Positions 23,853 to 32,925 of a stretch of 64,000 nt of DNA are shown here, piece by piece. Origin of the DNA: JBCBKU01 sp038521345 (GTDB taxonomy: Bacteria > Pseudomonadota > Alphaproteobacteria > Rhodobacterales > Rhodobacteraceae); the NCBI GenBank assembly GCA_038521345.1, contig JBCBKU010000005.1, positions 109,503 to 173,502 of the forward strand, given 5' to 3'. The notes beneath the pieces were generated by a model. The model worked only from the letters and a program-made list of their open reading frames with translations. It made no database searches and was not told where the DNA came from. Position 1 is the first letter of the stretch, and every line of letters begins with the position of its first letter. Both the position numbers and the translations under genes were made by a program.

Positions 23853-25058
23853 ATGAGTGGAATAATCGTTGTGGGCGGCGGCCAGGCCGGCGCTTCACTT
23901 GTGGCGCGGCTGCGGTCAACGGGTTACTCGGGCCCGCTTACCCTCGTCGCGGAAGAACCTGTCCCCCCGTATCAGCGTCCACCGCTCTCAAAAGGATATC
24001 TCTTGGATGAGATGACGGAAGAGCGCCTCTATCTGCGCCCCGCAGAGTACTACGCGGCGAACGATATCGACTTGCGGCTGGGAACCCGAGCTTCGTCCAT
24101 CGATCCGGCGTTAAAGACACTGAAATTGGGCCACGACGTCATATCATATGACCAGCTCGCACTGACAACAGGGTCGCGCGCCAGATACCCATCCGAAGAG
24201 CCGCGGCCCGGGATCTACACCGTCCGAACCCTTGCGGACGTAGATGCTATGGCGCCTGAATTCCTGTCCGGGCGGCGACTTTTGGTGATCGGCGGGGGTT
24301 ATATCGGGCTCGAAGCCGCGGCGGTGGCCGTCAAAAAAGGTCTCTCGGTTACCATCGTCGAAACAGCGGACAGGATCCTTTCGCGTGTCGCGTGCCCTCG
24401 TACGTCAGATTATTTCCGCAGTTTGCACCGCAGCCACGGGGTGAATTTGCGCGAGGGAATGCCGCGAGGAACATTGTTCGGCAAAGATCGCGTCGAAGGT
24501 CTTAGACTTCCTGACGGTGAGGAGATCAGTGCAGACTTTGTGATTGCCGGTATCGGAATCGAACCGGCGGCCGAGCTTGCCGAAGCGGCCGGCCTTCAGA
24601 TTGAGAACGGTATTTCCGTCAATCAGTATGGTCAAACATCGGACCCAAGTATCTGGGCCGCGGGCGATTGTGCGAGCTTTCCCTATCGCGGGCGACGTAT
24701 CAGGTTGGAATCAGTTCAAAACGCCATCGACCAGGCCGAGTTGGTGGCCGACAACATGCGCTCCCAAACGAAAACCCCCTACCTGCCTCAGCCATGGTTC
24801 TGGTCCGACCAGTACGACGTGAAGCTCCAGATCGCCGGACTGGCATCCGGCTATGATCGGAGCGTGCTTCGCATCGGCACCAAACCCGGATCGCAAAGTG
24901 TCTGGTACTTCCGCGGTACCGAGCTTTTGGCGGTCGATGCAATGAACGATCCCAGAGCCTATATGGTGGGCAAACGCATGATCCAAGAAGGCACGTCGCC
25001 CGATGCGGCCTTGGTGGGCGACCCCGAAACGGATCTCAAGGCGCTACTGGCAGCGTGA
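23853..25058 (+). CDS. NAD(P)/FAD-dependent ferredoxin reductase-like oxidoreductase
   Basis: A 401-residue flavoprotein of the pyridine nucleotide-disulfide oxidoreductase class, closest in pattern to the ferredoxin/putidaredoxin/rhodocoxin reductases. It has the FAD motif VVGGGQAGASLVARL, the RPPLSKGYL segment typical of that group, the NAD motif VIGGGYIGLEAAAVAVKKG and the second FAD motif WAAGDCASF. The C-terminal QPWFWSDQYDVKLQIAGL is also characteristic. It would pass electrons from NAD(P)H to a ferredoxin and then a cytochrome P450 or dioxygenase, but neither is adjacent. rsmD overlaps its stop in GTGA. Confidence 0.92.
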   Translation: MSGIIVVGGGQAGASLVARLRSTGYSGPLTLVAEEPVPPYQRPPLSKGYLLDEMTEERLYLRPAEYYAANDIDLRLGTRASSIDPALKTLKLGHDVISYDQLALTTGSRARYPSEEPRPGIYTVRTLADVDAMAPEFLSGRRLLVIGGGYIGLEAAAVAVKKGLSVTIVETADRILSRVACPRTSDYFRSLHRSHGVNLREGMPRGTLFGKDRVEGLRLPDGEEISADFVIAGIGIEPAAELAEAAGLQIENGISVNQYGQTSDPSIWAAGDCASFPYRGRRIRLESVQNAIDQAELVADNMRSQTKTPYLPQPWFWSDQYDVKLQIAGLASGYDRSVLRIGTKPGSQSVWYFRGTELLAVDAMNDPRAYMVGKRMIQEGTSPDAALVGDPETDLKALLAA

Positions 25059-25600
25059 GGATTATAGGTGGACGGTGGAAGGGGCGCCGCCTCGATGGTC
25101 CCGGCGAAGGCACGCGTCCAACCTCGGACAGGGTTCGCGAGAACCTGTTCAACATTCTCGCCAATGGCCCTTTCAGGGATGTGCTAACCAACGCACGCGT
25201 TCTTGACCTGTTTTCAGGGACGGGCGCACTGGGCCTCGAAGCTCTGTCACGCGGCGCAATGCATGCCACTTTCGTAGAAAAGAGCCGGAGCGCGGCCAAG
25301 ATAGTGGAACGGAACATGGCTCTAGTGGATACCGGCGACACGTCGACACTCTTGGTGGCAGACGCGACGCGTCTCCCGAGAACTAAAGAGGCCGCAACGC
25401 TTATCTTCGCAGATCCGCCTTATCGATCCGGACTTGGGCCGCGTGCACTGACATCGGCCCTGTCTTCTGGTTGGGCTATTCGCGGAACGCTCGCGGTGGT
25501 TGAAGAGGCAGGCCCCATATCTGCGGACGGATGGACCACACGGGACAGCCGGGCCTACGGGGGAACCGTTCTAAGTTTCCTCGAAGCAGAGGGCGCCTAG
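25055..25600 (+). CDS. rsmD: 16S rRNA (guanine(966)-N(2))-methyltransferase RsmD
   Basis: A 181-residue SAM-dependent enzyme methylating G966 of 16S rRNA in the assembling 30S subunit. It opens with MRIIGGRWKGRRLDGP and TRPTSDRVRENLFNIL, has the SAM motif VLDLFSGTGALGLEALSRG and the catalytic motif ADPPY at residues 119-123. The start is GTG overlapping the stop of the upstream reductase gene (GTGA). Its 3' end overlaps the convergent map gene by four bases. Confidence 0.95.
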   Translation: MRIIGGRWKGRRLDGPGEGTRPTSDRVRENLFNILANGPFRDVLTNARVLDLFSGTGALGLEALSRGAMHATFVEKSRSAAKIVERNMALVDTGDTSTLLVADATRLPRTKEAATLIFADPPYRSGLGPRALTSALSSGWAIRGTLAVVEEAGPISADGWTTRDSRAYGGTVLSFLEAEGA

Positions 25601-26415
25601 GCCTCGCGCCACGTCGGATGGAAGCGACCGGCCGGTGACAACGTGAAGATCTCCGCCCCGTCTTCGGCGACACCGATCGAGTGTTCGAACTGCGCCGACA
25701 AAGACTTGTCACGCGTGACGGCCGTCCAATCATCCGCGAGAACCTTCGTCTCGGGTCGGCCGAGATTCACCATCGGTTCGATAGTGAAGAACATCCCCTC
25801 CTCCAAAACCGCACCGGTTCCCGGGCGCCCATAATGGAGGACGTTGGGCGGTGCGTGGAAGACGCGGCCAAGGCCATGCCCACAGAAGTCACGCACGACG
25901 GACATGCGATTCGCTTCGACATAGCTTTGGATTGCATGGCCGATATCCCCGAATGTATTGCCGGGCCGAACGGCCTCGATCCCTTTCATCAGAGCATCAT
26001 GGGTAACTTGGATCAGGCGCTCGGCCTTTCGAGACAACCGGCCGGCCACGTACATCCGGCTGGTATCTCCAAACCACCCATCCACAATGACCGTCACGTC
26101 GATATTCAGAATATCGCCCTGCTTGAGGATCTTGCCGCCGGGGATCCCGTGGCAGACTACGTGATTGACGCTGATACAGCTCGCGTGCTGATAGCCTTTG
26201 TACCCGATCGTTGCCGACGTTGCGCCCGCCTCTTTGACCATCTGCGTAATTCGGTCGTCGATGGCTGCCGTGGTCTGGCCGGGATATACGAGATCTCCCA
26301 TCGCATCGAGGATGCGCGCCGCCAGCTCACCGGCCTTATGCATTCCGGCAAAGTCAGGAGCAGAGTAAATGCGGATGCCGTCCTTTGTCAGGCGGCCGTG
26401 GGCGGCTTCGTCCAA
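25597..26415 (-). CDS. map: Methionine aminopeptidase, type I
   Basis: Removes the initiator methionine from nascent proteins. The 272-residue pita-bread fold shows all five metal ligands: Asp106 (LNIDVTVI), Asp117 (FGDTSR), His180 (FCGHGLGRVFH), Glu213 (FTIEPM) and Glu244 (AQFEHSIGV). The substrate-facing His is in HVVCHGIP. I see only a TTG start at 26415, with GGAGAG four bases upstream; no ATG or GTG lies upstream in frame, and internal ATGs would delete the conserved GRLTKDGIRIYSAPDFAGMH start. It overlaps rsmD convergently by four bases. sfsA lies upstream on the same strand, 96 bases away. Confidence 0.95.
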   Translation of the reverse strand: MDEAAHGRLTKDGIRIYSAPDFAGMHKAGELAARILDAMGDLVYPGQTTAAIDDRITQMVKEAGATSATIGYKGYQHASCISVNHVVCHGIPGGKILKQGDILNIDVTVIVDGWFGDTSRMYVAGRLSRKAERLIQVTHDALMKGIEAVRPGNTFGDIGHAIQSYVEANRMSVVRDFCGHGLGRVFHAPPNVLHYGRPGTGAVLEEGMFFTIEPMVNLGRPETKVLADDWTAVTRDKSLSAQFEHSIGVAEDGAEIFTLSPAGRFHPTWREA

Positions 26416-26511
26416 TGCGCTCTCCGAACAATCGACACCTAAATAAGTCGTGCGCCCTCGTTTGACCAGACACCGGGTGTGGCCTTGGTGCCGCAGTCAG
26501 CCCACGCTCTC

Positions 26512-27213
26512 TCACAGAACCGGGATCTGTTCTCCGAAATAAACGCCGTTCCGATCAATCTGCGTACCGAAGGCTATCATTTCGACCCCAGCTGCCCGTG
26601 CCGCGTGAAATGCAGCCGCGTAGTCCGGATCAAGGTCCGATGCCATCCGCAACCGTCTGCAATCGGTGCGCTGCACAAGATACAGCATGACAGCGCGGTG
26701 ACCCTGTTCGACCATTTTACTCAATTCGGCCAGGTGCCGAGCGCCCCGTGCCGTCACACTGTCAGGAAACTCGGCGAGATCGCCCTTGCGCCTCAGGTGG
26801 ACATTTTTGACCTCGACATAGGCGTCGGGCAGGCCTGCCTCGAACAAAAGGAAGTCGACCCGGCTCCTTGATCCGTAATTCACTTCCGGACGGACCGAGG
26901 TGTAGTCAGCTAGGGTCGGAACCAGACGCGACATCAACGCCTCTTTCACGACGCGGTTCGGGACGGCCGTATCGATCCCTGACCAATGACCGTCATCCAA
27001 CTCTACAAGACGCCAACCGTACTTCAGCTTTTTTTTGGGATCTTCGTTCGGCTCAAGCCACACGCGGATACCAGGCGTCTTCAACCCCAACATGCTTCCC
27101 GGGTTGGGACAATGCGCGGTTACCGTGGATCCGTCGTCCAGCGTTACATCCGCCAGAAACCGATTGTATCTGCGGATCAGATGCCCGCCGACAAGAGGGG
27201 TTGGAAAGTTCAT
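26512..27213 (-). CDS. sfsA: SfsA family DNA/RNA-binding protein (sugar fermentation stimulation)
   Basis: A 233-residue SfsA-family protein. The N-terminal OB-like part reads LIRRYNRFLADVTLDDGS and TAHCPNPGSMLGL, and the C-terminal nuclease-like domain has SRSRVDFLLFEAG and DAYVEVKNVHLRR with the Asp/Glu-x-Lys pattern of the PD-(D/E)xK fold. E. coli SfsA was linked to maltose gene expression and binds DNA nonspecifically; a nuclease activity is suggested by the fold. It shares a 48-base divergent upstream region with the CinA-like gene, and map follows downstream. Confidence 0.93.
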   Translation of the reverse strand: MNFPTPLVGGHLIRRYNRFLADVTLDDGSTVTAHCPNPGSMLGLKTPGIRVWLEPNEDPKKKLKYGWRLVELDDGHWSGIDTAVPNRVVKEALMSRLVPTLADYTSVRPEVNYGSRSRVDFLLFEAGLPDAYVEVKNVHLRRKGDLAEFPDSVTARGARHLAELSKMVEQGHRAVMLYLVQRTDCRRLRMASDLDPDYAAAFHAARAAGVEMIAFGTQIDRNGVYFGEQIPVL

Positions 27214-27261
27214 TTCGCGCGACCTATACCGGCACGAGCCGCCGACACAAGGACTGCTTCA

Positions 27262-27990
27262 ATGACTAATCCGAGCGCGTCAATGCTCGTGATCGGGGAC
27301 GAAATCCTCTCTGGCCGCACCCGAGATGCCAACATGCACCACTTGGCGCAAAGGTTGACGGATCACGGGATCGACTTGAAAGAAGTGCGTATTGTCTCTG
27401 ACGAGGCTGCGGCGATTGTCGCAGCCACGCGGGCACTGAGCACGACTTATGATCATGTCTTTACCTCGGGCGGAATCGGCCCGACCCACGATGACATCAC
27501 TGCCGATTGCATTGCGGAAGCTATGGGGAAAGCGATCGATGTGCGCGACGATGCTCGCGCGCTTCTTGAAACACACTACGAACGTCAGGGACTTGAGCTG
27601 AACCCCGCCCGGTTGCGCATGGCGCGTATCCCAGACGGGGCGGATCTTATCGACAATCCGGTCTCAACGGCGCCGGGATTCACCGTTGGCAACGTCCACG
27701 TCATGGCGGGCGTGCCGCAAGTGTTTCAAGCCATGGTCGAAAGCATCCTGCCCCGGCTTACCGGGGGCGCGCCAATCGTCAGCCGATCCTTCCGCGTAGA
27801 TCGAGGCGAGGGTGACGTCGCTGGGCCCCTCAGCGACATCGCATCCCGGTTTCCGGACGTTTCAGTGGGATCCTATCCGTTTGTTCGCAACGGTGCTTTT
27901 GGCGTGAACATCGTGGTGCGGAGTTCGAACACCGCTACGCTTGACGCCGCCGGCATCGCGGTGGTCCGTGCTTTCCCGGACGCGGTTTGA
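27262..27990 (+). CDS. CinA-like molybdopterin-binding domain protein
   Basis: A 242-residue MoCF-biosynthesis (MoaB/Mog/CinA-N) domain protein. It has the family hallmark MLVIGDEILSGRTRDANMHHL, the pivotal VFTSGGIGPTHDDITADCIAEA and VHVMAGVPQVFQAM. It lacks the C-terminal nicotinamide-nucleotide amidase domain of full CinA, so it resembles the YfaY-like competence/damage-inducible A homologues with pyrophosphatase-like potential. The chosen ATG has an AAGGA site about eight bases upstream. Its stop overlaps a TTG start of a GNAT gene (TTGA), implying translational coupling. Confidence 0.9.
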   Translation: MTNPSASMLVIGDEILSGRTRDANMHHLAQRLTDHGIDLKEVRIVSDEAAAIVAATRALSTTYDHVFTSGGIGPTHDDITADCIAEAMGKAIDVRDDARALLETHYERQGLELNPARLRMARIPDGADLIDNPVSTAPGFTVGNVHVMAGVPQVFQAMVESILPRLTGGAPIVSRSFRVDRGEGDVAGPLSDIASRFPDVSVGSYPFVRNGAFGVNIVVRSSNTATLDAAGIAVVRAFPDAV

Positions 27991-28706
27991 CCGTCGACCT
28001 ATTTGAGGTTCTCGAGGCGACATGGCCTCCGGTCGCGCGAGTGACCAAGGGGGTGGTGACCTACCGGGACGGCGGTGGAGGAGGCAACCGTGTTTCGGCG
28101 ACGACGGTCTCACCCGGTTTCGAAGCAACAGATCTGGACCGATTGGATCAGGGGCCTGGCGGCGGCGCGGCCCCGGTCATGATCCGTGGCGCGCGGGATG
28201 CTGCGTTGGACCTCGCCCTGACAGCCCGCGGTTATGGGATACGGGACGCAACGCTTTTCTACGCGGCACCCTGTAAGGATCTTGCGCGCCCCATTCCGCC
28301 ACTGGCGGGTATCCTGTCAGACGGGCCACTGGCGGCATTGAACGAAGTCTGGACGGAAGGCGGGATCGGAGCAGAAAGACAGGCAATCATGGCGCGCGCC
28401 GTTGGACCTAAATCATGGATTCTCGGGCGGCACCGGGACAAGGCAGCTGGGGCTGCCTTCGTCGCTTTATATCAAGACACTGCGATGCTTCACGCAATCG
28501 AAGTCCGCCCAACGGAGCGCCGAAACGGCGTGGCCTCTGCCCTCGTTGCACGCGCGGCAACCTGGGCGCAGTCCAAGGACGCGACGACGCTTATCCTTGC
28601 GGTCACCGAGGCTAACACCGGCGCGCGGAGCGCTTATGCTTCCCTCGGGATGACGGTTGTGGGAAACTACCATTACCGTACCCAGCCCGGACCGCCGCTG
28701 ATATGA
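27987..28706 (+). CDS. GNAT family N-acetyltransferase
   Basis: A 239-residue acetyltransferase. The catalytic GNAT part is in the second half: HAIEVRPTERRNGVASALVARAATWA is motif A (V-x-x-x-x-R-x-x-G-V/A), and NTGARSAYASLGMTVVGNYHYR is the typical end. The first half (VARVTKGVVTYRDGGGGGNR, written in glycine-rich form) looks like a degenerate second GNAT fold, as in some tandem GNATs. It starts at TTG overlapping the CinA-like stop (TTGA). The acceptor is unknown; coupling suggests related roles with the upstream enzyme. Confidence 0.83.
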   Translation: MTVDLFEVLEATWPPVARVTKGVVTYRDGGGGGNRVSATTVSPGFEATDLDRLDQGPGGGAAPVMIRGARDAALDLALTARGYGIRDATLFYAAPCKDLARPIPPLAGILSDGPLAALNEVWTEGGIGAERQAIMARAVGPKSWILGRHRDKAAGAAFVALYQDTAMLHAIEVRPTERRNGVASALVARAATWAQSKDATTLILAVTEANTGARSAYASLGMTVVGNYHYRTQPGPPLI

Positions 28707-28727
28707 TCAACCCACTGATTTGCAATA

Positions 28728-29687
28728 ATGTTTCGGCGTCGAATCGGTATTTTTAGCACGATTTGGATCGCCCTCACCCTGCCGGTGGCCGCGATCGAGC
28801 TCGAGTTTCCGGGTCGACCTGAGGTGCTAGGCTCGGCGGCAGAAGAGGCCGTATCGACCGATCTACCTGTAGGACCATGGCGCGACGGCAATGCCCCTAT
28901 CGAAACACTCGAGGGGCGCGTCACAAAGCGCGCCCTGACCCTGGGCACGACCGACCTGACGACCCTTCAGATTCTCGCACCGCTCCGCACGCAGCTTGAA
29001 AAGAACGGCTTCGATATCCGCTACGAATGCCGAGATGAAGTTTGTGGAGGGTTTGACTTCCGTTTTCTGCTCGATCTTCTCCCAGCGCCCGGCTTCTCCG
29101 TCGATATCGGTAATTTCCGGTATCTCGTGGCGATGGCCGAAGAGGGCAATCAGTGGGTCGCCTTAGTTATCAGTCGTGGGATCGAAACCGGACTGGTGCA
29201 CCTCACTATACTCGAGGCTGGGTACCCTCCTGCAACAGAACCTAAACTCACTCCCGCACCCTCAACCCTCGATGTTGAAGAGCGTTCCGAAGGCAATGCG
29301 GCGCCGTCCGAAGATGTTGTTGCGATGCTCATCGCGAAGGGTTCTGTCGCTCTGGACGATTTGACGTTCCAGATCGGCTCATCGGCACTCGGGCCCGAGG
29401 ATTTTTCCTCTCTGACTGACCTCGCGGCCTTTCTCGAGGACACACCAGCGGCGCGGATCGTGTTCGTTGGACACACGGATACCGCGGGGTCGCTCGCGGC
29501 AAACATTGCCTTGTCGCGGCGACGTGCAACTGCAGTGGCTGACCGGCTGGTGGAGAGCTATGGCATTGATCCCGCGAGGGTCACTGCGGATGGTGTAGGC
29601 TATCTCGCTCCGCGCGCGAGCAACGCAACCCCCAACGGCCGTGCCCGGAACCGACGGGTCGAAGCCATGCTTCTGACTGAGAACTGA
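28728..29687 (+). CDS. OmpA-family outer-membrane protein
   Basis: A 319-residue exported protein. The signal peptide is MFRRRIGIFSTIWIALTLPVAA. The central region, unknown to me, has a pair of cysteines (RYECRDEVCGG). The C-terminal OmpA-like peptidoglycan-binding domain, about residues 215-315, reads LTFQIGSSAL, IVFVGHTDTAGSLAANIALSRRRA, written in part, and ASNATPNGRARNRRVEA. It probably anchors the envelope to the cell wall in the periplasm. It lies 21 bases after the GNAT gene; no clear ribosome site is visible. A GC-rich hairpin follows its stop. Confidence 0.9.
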   Translation: MFRRRIGIFSTIWIALTLPVAAIELEFPGRPEVLGSAAEEAVSTDLPVGPWRDGNAPIETLEGRVTKRALTLGTTDLTTLQILAPLRTQLEKNGFDIRYECRDEVCGGFDFRFLLDLLPAPGFSVDIGNFRYLVAMAEEGNQWVALVISRGIETGLVHLTILEAGYPPATEPKLTPAPSTLDVEERSEGNAAPSEDVVAMLIAKGSVALDDLTFQIGSSALGPEDFSSLTDLAAFLEDTPAARIVFVGHTDTAGSLAANIALSRRRATAVADRLVESYGIDPARVTADGVGYLAPRASNATPNGRARNRRVEAMLLTEN

Positions 29688-29704
29688 AGTCCTAAGAAGA
29701 CAGG

Positions 29705-29728
29705 AGGGGTGCTGCGCGCAACACCCCT
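29705..29728 (+). terminator. Probable terminator between the ompA-like and lysR genes
   Basis: A stem AGGGGTG / CACCCCT with a 10-base interior (CTGCGCGCAA, itself partly paired TGC/GCA) lies 17 bases after the OmpA-family stop, followed by TCCCGAATTTT. The T run is delayed, so the strength is uncertain. The convergent lysR gene ends 31 bases further on. Confidence 0.45.
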
Positions 29729-29758
29729 TCCCGAATTTTCAGAGCGACGCGCTCGTAA

Positions 29759-30664
29759 CTACCAAGCGTCAGGTCCTTTTTCGGCGAACGCATGAACGAG
29801 AAAGTCGATGAATGCACGGACTTTTGGCTGCGTGAACCGGCCCGGAGGATACACCGCATAGATCCCTTGCGTCTCGACCGGAAGGCCGGGAATAGCCTCC
29901 TCGACGAGGCCTTGCGCCTTCGCCTCAGCGTAGAGGAAACTCGGAAGATAGGCGATGCCCAGCCCCGAGATCGCAGCATTGAGCAGCGATTGACCGTCAT
30001 TGACCGTCAGCCAGCCTGCCGTGCGCACCTGCCGCTTCTCGCCCGACGGCGCGGTGATCTTCCACACATTACCCGACGATTGGTTCGAGTAGTGCAGAAG
30101 CTTGTGCTCGTTCAGATCGTCGATCTTCGACGGGCGACCGTATTGGTCGAAATACGCCGGGCTCGCGATCATCCGCTTGGTTGTTTCGCAGAGCTTCCGA
30201 GCACGCAGCGTGGAATCTTCCAGCTCTCCGATACGGACGGCCATGTCGAAGCCCTCCGAAATCAGCTCAACATAGCGGTTGTTCAGCACCATGTTGACGG
30301 TAATATCCGGAAACTCTTGCAAGAAGTCACCGATCACCGGCGACAGGTGGTTCACACCAAAATCTGTTGCAACCGAGATCCGGAGCAGACCAGAAGGGGC
30401 CGATTGCATAGACGTGACAAGTGCATCCGCTTCGCCCGCGTCATTGAGAACGCGACGCGCACGATCATAGTACGCAAGCCCGATTTCAGTCGGACTTACA
30501 CGACGCGTCGTACGGTTTAGAAGTCGCGCCCCCAGACGCGCTTCCAACGACGACACGTGTTTGGAAACTGCGGATTTTGAAATCCCCATCTTCTTGGCAG
30601 CATCCGTGAATCCCCCCTGATCCACGACCGTTGCGAAGGCTTCCATTTCGGTCAATCGATCCAT
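29759..30664 (-). CDS. LysR family transcriptional regulator
   Basis: A 301-residue LysR regulator. The N-terminal winged helix-turn-helix reads DRLTEMEAFATVVDQGGFTDAAKKMGISKSAVSKHVSSLE in parts (helix AKKMGISKSAVSKHV), and the C-terminal periplasmic-binding-like effector domain covers residues 90-295 (LRISVATDFGVNHLSPVIGDF, GLGIAYLPSFLYAEA). The wording RLLNRTTRRVSPTEIG is typical of the CrgA/AaeR-like group. No divergent partner gene lies immediately next to it: fadH upstream is on the same strand with a 194-base gap. The target and inducer cannot be inferred. Confidence 0.94.
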   Translation of the reverse strand: MDRLTEMEAFATVVDQGGFTDAAKKMGISKSAVSKHVSSLEARLGARLLNRTTRRVSPTEIGLAYYDRARRVLNDAGEADALVTSMQSAPSGLLRISVATDFGVNHLSPVIGDFLQEFPDITVNMVLNNRYVELISEGFDMAVRIGELEDSTLRARKLCETTKRMIASPAYFDQYGRPSKIDDLNEHKLLHYSNQSSGNVWKITAPSGEKRQVRTAGWLTVNDGQSLLNAAISGLGIAYLPSFLYAEAKAQGLVEEAIPGLPVETQGIYAVYPPGRFTQPKVRAFIDFLVHAFAEKGPDAW

Positions 30665-30858
30665 CTACAAACCTTCATTACCCGTTACCCTCCAGCGACC
30701 TCGGTTCTGCTGGTGAATTCGGGCGACAATGCGGACCATGACCGACAATACTTGGGTATCTTCAGGATAGTCTTGGGCTTAGAAACGGGCGAGACTGCAG
30801 CATCCGCACTACTATTTTAAGGCGAGCGAGAACGTCGAGCGATTTTAAATTATAAATT

Positions 30859-32877
30859 TCAGATACTTGCAGCAAGGCGCGCGCCTTGGTCGATTGCGCG
30901 CTTGGCGTCGAGTTCGGCAGCAACATCCGCCCCGCCGATGATGTGTACCGCGAGGCCGTCCGCAATCAGGCGATCGGCAAGCGAACGCTCCGATTCCTGA
31001 CCCGCGCACAATACAACTGTGTCGACCTCGATCAGTTCCGAACCTTCCGCGCCGGTGACTTCCAAACCGTGATCCGTTATCCGGTCGTACGTCACGCCAG
31101 CACGCATAGTGACGCCCTTCATGGCCAGGCTTGCCCTGTGGATCCAGCCGGTTGTTTTTCCCAGCCGTTTGCCCGGTTTTTCGGCCTTGCGCTGCAACAA
31201 GGTGACGGCGCGCGCGGCCGGGTGCGGCTGCGGCCCTTCGGGTGCGAGACCGCCGCGCGCCGCCGATGGATCCGTTACTCCCCATTCTTCCATCCACGCA
31301 TCGAGGTTCTCGGTCAGGCTCTCTCCTTGGTGGACCAAAAACTCGGCCACATCGAATCCGATTCCTCCGGCCCCAACGATCGCGACGCGAGACCCCGCGA
31401 TCGCACGTCCCGAAAGGATGTCCGAGTAATCGGCGACCGATCCGTCCTCTTGACCTGGAATGCCCGGATCGCGCGGGCGCACACCCGTGGCGACGATGAT
31501 CTCGTCGAAGTCGCTAAGGTCGTGGGTCTCAGCTTCGGCACCAAGACGAAGGTCGATGCCAAGTCGCCTCACCTCATTTGCGAACCAGTCAACAAGGCCC
31601 CAAAACTCTTCCTTGCCCGGCACCTGTTTCGCGAGGTTCAGTTGCCCTCCGATTTCGTCCGATCTTTCGAAAACGGTGACGGCATGCCCGCGCTCGGCGG
31701 CGACGCAGGCTGCGGCGAGCCCGGCCGCACCGGCCCCGACCACCGCGATCTGCTTTGGCGCGGCGGTCGGCTCATAAAGAAGCTCGGTCTCGTGACAGGC
31801 CCGCGGATTGACAAGGCAGGAGGAGATCTTCCCAGAGAAAGTATGGTCAAGGCAGGCCTGATTGCACGCAATGCAGGGCGCAATCTCTGTCGCCCGGCCG
31901 TCGGCCGCTTTCGCGACAAAGGCAGCGTCAGCCAAGAATGGTCGCGCCATCGAGACCATGTCGGCACAACCCTCGGCCAGAACGGCTTCGGCGACCTCAG
32001 GCATGTTGATCCTGTTTGATGTGATGACAGGAATACTCACCTCGCCCATGAGTTTTTTGGTGACCCAAGAGAAGGCGCGGCGTGGAACGGAAGTTGCGAT
32101 CGTGGGCACACGGGCTTCGTGCCAGCCAATCCCCGTGTTCAGGATCGTTGCCCCTGCGACCTCGATGGCTTTGGCGAGGGTGACAACCTCTTCCCAGCTC
32201 GACCCATTCGGAACAAGATCGATCATGGACAGGCGATAGATCACGATGAAATCCGACCCGACCGCGGCCCTTACGCGTCGCACGACCTCAAGCGGAAGAC
32301 GCATCCGGTTCTCATAGCTTCCGCCCCAACGGTCTTCGCGGCGATTGGTGTGCGTAACCAGAAACTGGTTTAGGAAATAACCTTCGGATCCCATGATTTC
32401 GACGCCGTCGTAGCCTGCATCCCGGGCTCGCGCTGCGGCGGTCGCAATGTCTGCGATCTGTTTTTCGATTCCATCTTCATCGAGCTCTCGGGGAACGAAC
32501 GGCGAGATCGGAGACTTGACCGCCGACGGGGCGACACAGTCTTTCGAATAGGCGTAGCGGCCGGCGTGGAGGATCTGCATGGCAATCCGCCCACCCGCAC
32601 CATGCACTGCCTTGGTCACCGTTTCGTGGTTCGCTACATCGGCCGGCCCGTAAAGACCGGCCGCTCCGGGAAGGACTCCGCCTTCCTTGTTGGGCGCCAT
32701 GCCTCCGGTGACCATCAACGCGACACCGCCGGCAGCACGTTCGGCATAGAACGCCGCGACCCGACCCCAATCGCCAGTCTCTTCCAGACCGGTGTGCATG
32801 GACCCCATCAGCACGCGGTTGGGAAGCGTGACGTAGCCAAGATCAAGAGGGCGGAAAAGATGTGGATACTCTGTCAT
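30859..32877 (-). CDS. fadH: NADPH-dependent 2,4-dienoyl-CoA reductase
   Basis: A 672-residue FMN/FAD/4Fe-4S enzyme that reduces 2,4-dienoyl-CoA during oxidation of polyunsaturated fatty acids. The N-terminal Old Yellow Enzyme barrel (residues 1 to about 330) includes PNRVLMGSMHTGLEE. The Fe-S ligands are in CIACNQACLDHTFSGKISSC, spaced C-x2-C-x3-C-x11-C. The C-terminal half has the nucleotide-binding motifs VVGAGAAGLAAACVAAERGH and VAIVGAGGIGFDVAEFL. Length and order match E. coli FadH. It lies 48 bases downstream of ytoQ on the same strand and may be cotranscribed with pheT-ytoQ. Confidence 0.93.
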   Translation of the reverse strand: MTEYPHLFRPLDLGYVTLPNRVLMGSMHTGLEETGDWGRVAAFYAERAAGGVALMVTGGMAPNKEGGVLPGAAGLYGPADVANHETVTKAVHGAGGRIAMQILHAGRYAYSKDCVAPSAVKSPISPFVPRELDEDGIEKQIADIATAAARARDAGYDGVEIMGSEGYFLNQFLVTHTNRREDRWGGSYENRMRLPLEVVRRVRAAVGSDFIVIYRLSMIDLVPNGSSWEEVVTLAKAIEVAGATILNTGIGWHEARVPTIATSVPRRAFSWVTKKLMGEVSIPVITSNRINMPEVAEAVLAEGCADMVSMARPFLADAAFVAKAADGRATEIAPCIACNQACLDHTFSGKISSCLVNPRACHETELLYEPTAAPKQIAVVGAGAAGLAAACVAAERGHAVTVFERSDEIGGQLNLAKQVPGKEEFWGLVDWFANEVRRLGIDLRLGAEAETHDLSDFDEIIVATGVRPRDPGIPGQEDGSVADYSDILSGRAIAGSRVAIVGAGGIGFDVAEFLVHQGESLTENLDAWMEEWGVTDPSAARGGLAPEGPQPHPAARAVTLLQRKAEKPGKRLGKTTGWIHRASLAMKGVTMRAGVTYDRITDHGLEVTGAEGSELIEVDTVVLCAGQESERSLADRLIADGLAVHIIGGADVAAELDAKRAIDQGARLAASI

Positions 32878-32925
32878 GGCGCAACCAAACCTTGGGGAAC
32901 GGCCTATGTCACCCCAAACGCCGCG

